From positions 1-64,000 of the forward strand of contig CALKHR010000194.1 in NCBI GenBank assembly GCA_937988885.1: a stretch of 64,000 nucleotides of DNA, given 5' to 3'. Made by a program: the position numbers and the translations under genes. This document shows, piece after piece, positions 60,374 to 64,000 of this stretch. Source of the DNA: an uncultured Roseiflexaceae bacterium (GTDB taxonomy: Bacteria; Chloroflexota; Chloroflexia; Chloroflexales; Roseiflexaceae). Position 1 is the stretch's first letter. The number at the start of each line of letters is the position of its first letter. The notes beneath the pieces are model-generated. The model did not search any database and was not told the origin of the DNA. It worked only from the letters and a program-made list of their open reading frames with translations.

Positions 60374-60888
60374 GAGTGGCCTCCAAAGCCTTGCAAGCCC
60401 GCCAGTATCCGCACCTGAAAGTTCACAAAGGCGATCAACTGAGTGGCGACAACGATCGCCGTTGCGTCGAATCCGTGGCGAGTTAACGCCTCGATCGCGG
60501 CAGGAGTGGCAGCACGCGGGTTGGTGGTGAGCAGATCGACGTGCTCTAGCAGGGCGCGTTCGCGGGGCGCGAGGCCCGCCGCATCGGGGAACTGCGCCAC
60601 AGCGTCGATCTGCGCTGTAGGCGCACCCAGGCTGCGCAGACGGGCGCGGTAGACCTCGGCGAGCGCGGTTGCCCGGTTGCGCACGGCGACTCGCAACGCC
60701 AACAGCGCCCGCTCGATGAGACTCAAGCCGCCGGGATCGGACGGCGCGAGCAGCGCCACGTAGCTCGCTTGGGCCAGCCGCGCCACCTGCGAGCGCTCGG
60801 CGTAGGGTCGCTGCTGCGCCTCGGGCAAGTCAGCGAGTGCGCCTAGCAGATCGTGTTCGGGCGAGAGATAGAGTTGTTCTTGTGACAT
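60370..60888 (-). CDS. CMD-domain protein without the redox cysteines
   Basis: The 172-residue protein matches the CMD fold in helical layout (LSLIERALLALRVAVRNRATAL, then LAPRERALLEHVDLLTTNPRAAT in pieces) but contains no CxxC. It resembles the Avi_7170-type partner of AhpD-like proteins. It probably forms a complex with the next gene's product, with which it overlaps by 4 bp. The ATG at 60888 is chosen; a GTG at 60900 is possible. Confidence 0.75.
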   Translation of the reverse strand: MSQEQLYLSPEHDLLGALADLPEAQQRPYAERSQVARLAQASYVALLAPSDPGGLSLIERALLALRVAVRNRATALAEVYRARLRSLGAPTAQIDAVAQFPDAAGLAPRERALLEHVDLLTTNPRAATPAAIEALTRHGFDATAIVVATQLIAFVNFQVRILAGLQGFGGHS

Positions 60889-61044
60889 TGAACCGTTCAC
60901 TTACGATATACTTACGTGTTGTACGAGCATGGGGCATTGTATCACTGTAATGTCATGATTGTCGATTTTTAAATATCTCTTTACAGCGATTGTTTGGATG
61001 ACGATTGGATCTGGCATTCCTATCTTTTGGACGAAAGATGCACA

Positions 61045-61074
61045 AAGGCCGATTGTAATGACACAATCGGCCTT
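61045..61074. terminator. Terminator downstream of the iron-siderophore binding gene
   Basis: AAGGCCGATTGT (61045-61056) and ACAATCGGCCTT (61063-61074) form a perfect 12-bp stem around AATGAC. It lies 26 bp after the minus-strand stop at 61100. Confidence 0.75.
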
Positions 61075-61099
61075 CGCACAAGTGGTGTAAGGTGAACGG

Positions 61100-62212
61100 C
61101 TACTGCTGCAGCGGGTGCTTCACTTCGGTGGTGGGATCGCCGTCGATGGCGGCGGCCAGCATCGGCACCAGGTTATCGAGCAGGAACGGCACGCTCAACA
61201 CGGTGACGAACGAGGTGGCGCCACCCAACGGATCGTTGTAGCTGTCCAAGAACACCTCGCGACCCTCGGTGTGCACAGGCAGTTGCAGGTAGACAGGCAT
61301 CGCCATTGGGCCTTCGTTCGGGACGACATCAAGCCAGATAATCACATCGGTATCGAGCAGATCGACGCGCTCTGCGCTGAGATTGCCGCCGAACATTGCG
61401 CCCGTCGCCTCATCAAGCCCTTCGGGCATCACCATGCCCAACGACTGCAAGAAGCGTCCGCGCAGGTCTTGGCTGCCATAGACCCAGATTCCCTCATACG
61501 GCGTGGCCATCACGGCTGTTGCGCCAACAAACTCGGGGTGCTCGGCGCGCACCTGCTCGAACTTCGCATCAACTTCAGCGATCAGCGCCTCGGCCTCGGT
61601 TTCCTTCGCAAGCGCCTTCCCCACAGTACGGGTGATATCCTGCCACGACATGCCGTAGTCGATCGCGTCGCTGGGCTGCACCACGGTCGGCGCGATCTGC
61701 GAGAGCAAGTTGTAGGTGTCCTCATCGATGCTGGCGTAGAGGGCCAGGATCAAATCGGGCTTGAGCAGGGCGATCTTCTCGAAATTGGTGCTCGAAGAGT
61801 CGCCGAGCGATTCGGGAATGGTGCCATTCAGCTTATCCTGCGCCCACGGCCACACCGAACCCGGATAGCCGCCGAACCACTCGGTGGTGGCGACCGGAAC
61901 GACGCCGAGCGCCAGTAACGCATCGTGATCGGTGAGGCCCACCGTCACAATACGCTCGGGATATGCGGGAATTACCGTCTCGCCATATTTGTGCTCGATA
62001 GTGACGGGATACGCCGAGGCAGCTGGCTCAGCGGTCGGCTCGGGGGCGGCGGTTGGTTCGGGAGCCGCAGTAGGCTCGGGGGCGGCGGTTGGTGCGGATG
62101 CGGCTGTTGGCGCGGGTGCAGTTATTGGCGCGGGAGTCGGAGCGGTGGTCGCCGAGCCACCACAGGCGCTCAACAGGCTCATCAGTAGGAGAATCGGAAT
62201 CAGGCGCTTCAC
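61100..62212 (-). CDS. Iron-siderophore ABC transporter substrate-binding lipoprotein (FecB-like)
   Basis: The 370-residue lipoprotein has a signal peptide with lipobox LLSAC (Cys17), then a low-complexity Pro/Thr/Ala linker with repeated EPTAAP (about 35-65). The periplasmic-binding (FecB/BtuF-like) fold follows: RIVTVGLTDHDALLALGVVPVA in pieces, FEKIALLKPDLILAL and a long helical linker. It captures Fe-siderophore complexes or a related chelate outside the cell. The permease and ATPase are not in the window. A palindrome upstream may be a metal-regulator site. Confidence 0.9.
   Translation of the reverse strand: MKRLIPILLLMSLLSACGGSATTAPTPAPITAPAPTAASAPTAAPEPTAAPEPTAAPEPTAEPAASAYPVTIEHKYGETVIPAYPERIVTVGLTDHDALLALGVVPVATTEWFGGYPGSVWPWAQDKLNGTIPESLGDSSSTNFEKIALLKPDLILALYASIDEDTYNLLSQIAPTVVQPSDAIDYGMSWQDITRTVGKALAKETEAEALIAEVDAKFEQVRAEHPEFVGATAVMATPYEGIWVYGSQDLRGRFLQSLGMVMPEGLDEATGAMFGGNLSAERVDLLDTDVIIWLDVVPNEGPMAMPVYLQLPVHTEGREVFLDSYNDPLGGATSFVTVLSVPFLLDNLVPMLAAAIDGDPTTEVKHPLQQ
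62030..62110. repeat. Short tandem repeat encoding the EPTAAP linker
   Basis: Units of about 18 bp (GGTTGGTTCGGGAGCCGC-like) repeat within the lipoprotein gene and encode the EPTAAP linker. Such repeats can change length by slippage and alter spacing from the membrane. Confidence 0.6.
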
Positions 62213-62598
62213 GTGGACTTCCTTTCACACAGGTTCATCGTGGTCTATCGAATAGTCCCTAGAAAACGGCGTAAGAAACCCCCAAGCGTGCGTTGGGGGA
62301 AACGGCGAGGCATCGCACAAACATGGTTCTTGTGCGTTTCGAGATTGCACATGTGCTACTATTTCATCGCATTGAGCGCTTGCTCACATGACGTCACGAG
62401 AGAAGCAGACGTGTTGCAGATCATCAATTCGATAATGATAAATAGATTTGTTAATATCTACTAACAACAGCGATGAATATAGACGAATAACGTTGATTTG
62501 TCAAGTTTTTACTATCGTTAATCCGCCAATTATTGACTTTCTTTATAAAGTATATTAAGATTATATGGCGTACGAATCGCAGGTAGAAGGACAGTGAG
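62213..62598. other. Divergent promoter region with a candidate operator
   Basis: This 386-bp AT-rich region separates two divergent genes. TTGTTA (62448-62453) and TAACAA (62462-62467) form a 20-bp palindrome with an 8-bp centre. Its position fits control of the siderophore lipoprotein gene, the DUF1684 gene or both. It is not a clear DtxR or Fur consensus. Nothing else is recognisable. Confidence 0.35.
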
Positions 62599-63417
62599 AT
62601 GACAATAGTAGAAGCGACCTATGAGCAGGAGATCGCTCAGTGGCGCGAGCAGGCCGAGCAGGAGTTGCGCGCCGAAAACGGCTGGTTGTCGCTGATTGGC
62701 TTATTTTGGCTGAGCGAGGGCAAGAACAGCTTCGGCAGCGACCCCACAAACGATATTGTATTGCCAGAAGGTGCCCCTGCCCACGCGGGTGTGTTTGTGC
62801 TGGCAAACGAGCAGGTGACGCTTGAGGTAGCCCCGCAGGTCGAGTTGACGGTGAATGGTGGCGCACCGTTCGCAGGCCCACTCAAGACGAGCGCCACTGG
62901 CAAGCCGGACCTGATTCAGTTCGGCGACCTGACGCTGTTTGTGCATCGCAGCGGCGCACGGCACGCCATCCGTGTACGCGACCGCAATAGCGTGTACCGT
63001 CTGCAATTCGCCGGGCGGCGCTGGTTCGATGTGCAGGAGTCGTATCGCGTCGAAGCGACGTTCGTGGCGTACGAGCAGCCCAAGCCGTTGACAGTCGTCA
63101 ATATCGTGGGCGATACCTACGAGACGCTCAGTCATGGTTATGTCGAGTTCGCCCTGCATGATCGCCGTCTCACCCTTGATACGACTGGCGACCCCAACGA
63201 AGCGTTGTTCATCCACTTCCACGATCAGACAGCGGGCAAAACGAGCTACCCGGGCGGGCGCTTCCTGAGCGCCGATGCGCCCAGCGCGGGGCGAGTCATC
63301 CTCGATTTCAACAAGGCGGTCAGCCCTCCCTGCGCATTCACGAGCTTCGCCACCTGCCCTACCGTGCAGCCACAGAATCGGCTCGATGTAGCGATCGAGG
63401 CCGGCGAGCGCTGGTGA
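62599..63417 (+). CDS. DUF1684-family protein
   Basis: The 272-residue protein has the family's layout: NGWLSLIGLFWLSEGKNSFGS in pieces near the start, and SYPGGRFLSADAP and VILDFNKAVSPPCAFTSFATCP in pieces near the end. The Cys-rich end (PPCAF and TCP) is conserved. Function unknown; family members are small cytoplasmic proteins. The ATG follows AAGGACAG. A possible site for coordinate control lies in the upstream divergent region. Confidence 0.9.
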   Translation: MTIVEATYEQEIAQWREQAEQELRAENGWLSLIGLFWLSEGKNSFGSDPTNDIVLPEGAPAHAGVFVLANEQVTLEVAPQVELTVNGGAPFAGPLKTSATGKPDLIQFGDLTLFVHRSGARHAIRVRDRNSVYRLQFAGRRWFDVQESYRVEATFVAYEQPKPLTVVNIVGDTYETLSHGYVEFALHDRRLTLDTTGDPNEALFIHFHDQTAGKTSYPGGRFLSADAPSAGRVILDFNKAVSPPCAFTSFATCPTVQPQNRLDVAIEAGERW

Positions 63418-63559
63418 GCTGCTAGCGTCCTTGTGCCGAAGTAAAGATCACGCGTTTCGATCAAAGACAGCCTGCCTGGATGGCGGGCTGTCGGTATTTG
63501 AAGATAGAATATGGTATACTAATCTCACCGAACACATGTTCAGAGTTTACGAGGATGTT

Positions 63560-64000
63560 ATGCCGATTCGGGTACTTGAAACAACGGTTGCAGCGCAGAT
63601 CGCAGCTGGCGAGGTCGTTGAGCGCCCTGCCTCGGTGGTCAAAGAGCTTGTGGAGAATGCGCTCGATGCGGGCGCTCGCAAGATATCGGTGAGCGTGCGA
63701 GGCGGCGGCATCGAGGAGTTGGTGATCCAAGACGATGGTTGCGGTATCCCCGCCGATGAGATCGAACTGGCATTCCAACGCCACGCAACATCCAAGCTCA
63801 GCAGTGCCGATGATCTGTGGGCGATCCAGACGCTTGGGTTTCGCGGCGAGGCGCTGCCATCGATCGCGTCGGTGGCACAGGTGTCGTGTCTCAGCCGTAC
63901 CGCCGATTCGCCCACGGGTGTGGAGTTGCGGATCGCTGGCGGCGAGCTTCAGGCACTGAATCCACGTGGTGCTGCGGTCGGCACGACATTCACGATTCGC
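63560..64000 (+). CDS. mutL: DNA mismatch repair protein MutL (N-terminal part, cut by window end)
   Basis: The first 147 residues of MutL are present, and the frame is still open at the right edge. The GHL ATPase motifs are clear: motif I VVKELVENALDAGA, motif II DDGCGIP and the ATP-lid LGFRGEALPSIASVA, plus RHATSKL. The ATG has GAGGA 4 nt upstream. mutS is not in this window. MutL couples mismatch recognition to strand removal. Confidence 0.94.
   Translation, partial: MPIRVLETTVAAQIAAGEVVERPASVVKELVENALDAGARKISVSVRGGGIEELVIQDDGCGIPADEIELAFQRHATSKLSSADDLWAIQTLGFRGEALPSIASVAQVSCLSRTADSPTGVELRIAGGELQALNPRGAAVGTTFTIR

Overview
The window looks like chromosomal DNA from a Chloroflexota bacterium, most likely class Chloroflexia. 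That placement is an inference from protein character and gene mix: multi-GAF sensor kinases, a one-gene chlD-type chelatase, a YabN-MazG fusion, a compact primary sigma factor and monoderm-type lipoproteins. GC content is moderate to high in genes and AT-rich between them. I see no rRNA, tRNA, CRISPR array, prophage or intact insertion sequence. Almost everything is housekeeping or sensory chromosome with small accessory pockets.

Region by region. 1-2.7 kb: a membrane protein, a J-like/thioredoxin fusion and an OmpR-type regulator. 2.7-10.7 kb: a same-strand run of proB, a divergent archaeal-length PurA-like gene, proA, a cupin, an SDR, an FAD amine-oxidase-family enzyme and folC. 10.9-18.1 kb (mostly minus strand): a RuvC-fold protein, an LVIVD-repeat gene remnant, clpS, rpiA, a NagD-like phosphatase, an HTH-STAND ATPase and a phosphodiesterase-fold protein that has lost metal ligands. 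18.3-26 kb: BrkB-family protein, cysK, BON protein, ada, EamA transporter, an APH-fold protein with a broken catalytic loop and small membrane proteins. 26.5-34.9 kb: a 1027-residue GAF/PAS histidine kinase, an MBL hydrolase, pepA and an NfeD-stomatin pair. 35-40.8 kb: smpB, a single-ring Clp-type ATPase, a PfkB kinase and the rpmH-rnpA-yidC-jag operon with a near-consensus promoter. 41-45.7 kb: an S1-domain protein, a chlD-type gene split by a -1 frameshift signal and a PhoU-like protein. 45.9-57.8 kb (plus strand): lepA, a parvulin lipoprotein, yabN-mazG, a DUF951 protein, sigA with a structured leader, phhB, an HD protein, scpA, a three-GAF kinase with its NarL-type regulator, and mobA. 57.8-64 kb: a repeat-rich gap, DAHP synthase, two AhpD-fold proteins, an iron-siderophore binding lipoprotein, a DUF1684 protein and the first 147 codons of mutL.

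The strongest unusual signal is the chlD locus at 42.6-44.7 kb. An AAA+ I-subunit-like frame ends just after an A AAA AAG heptamer, and a 98-codon stop-free stretch in the -1 frame leads straight into a metal-binding VWA domain with no start codon near the junction. This fits one gene making both the short and the long chelatase subunits by programmed frameshifting. Other leads are the PurA-like protein with GDSGKGK instead of GDEGKGK inside the proline locus, an approximately 91-nt three-way-junction RNA at the start of the sigA transcript, and several enzyme folds whose catalytic residues have been replaced. All coordinates and translations were read by eye, and no database search was run.
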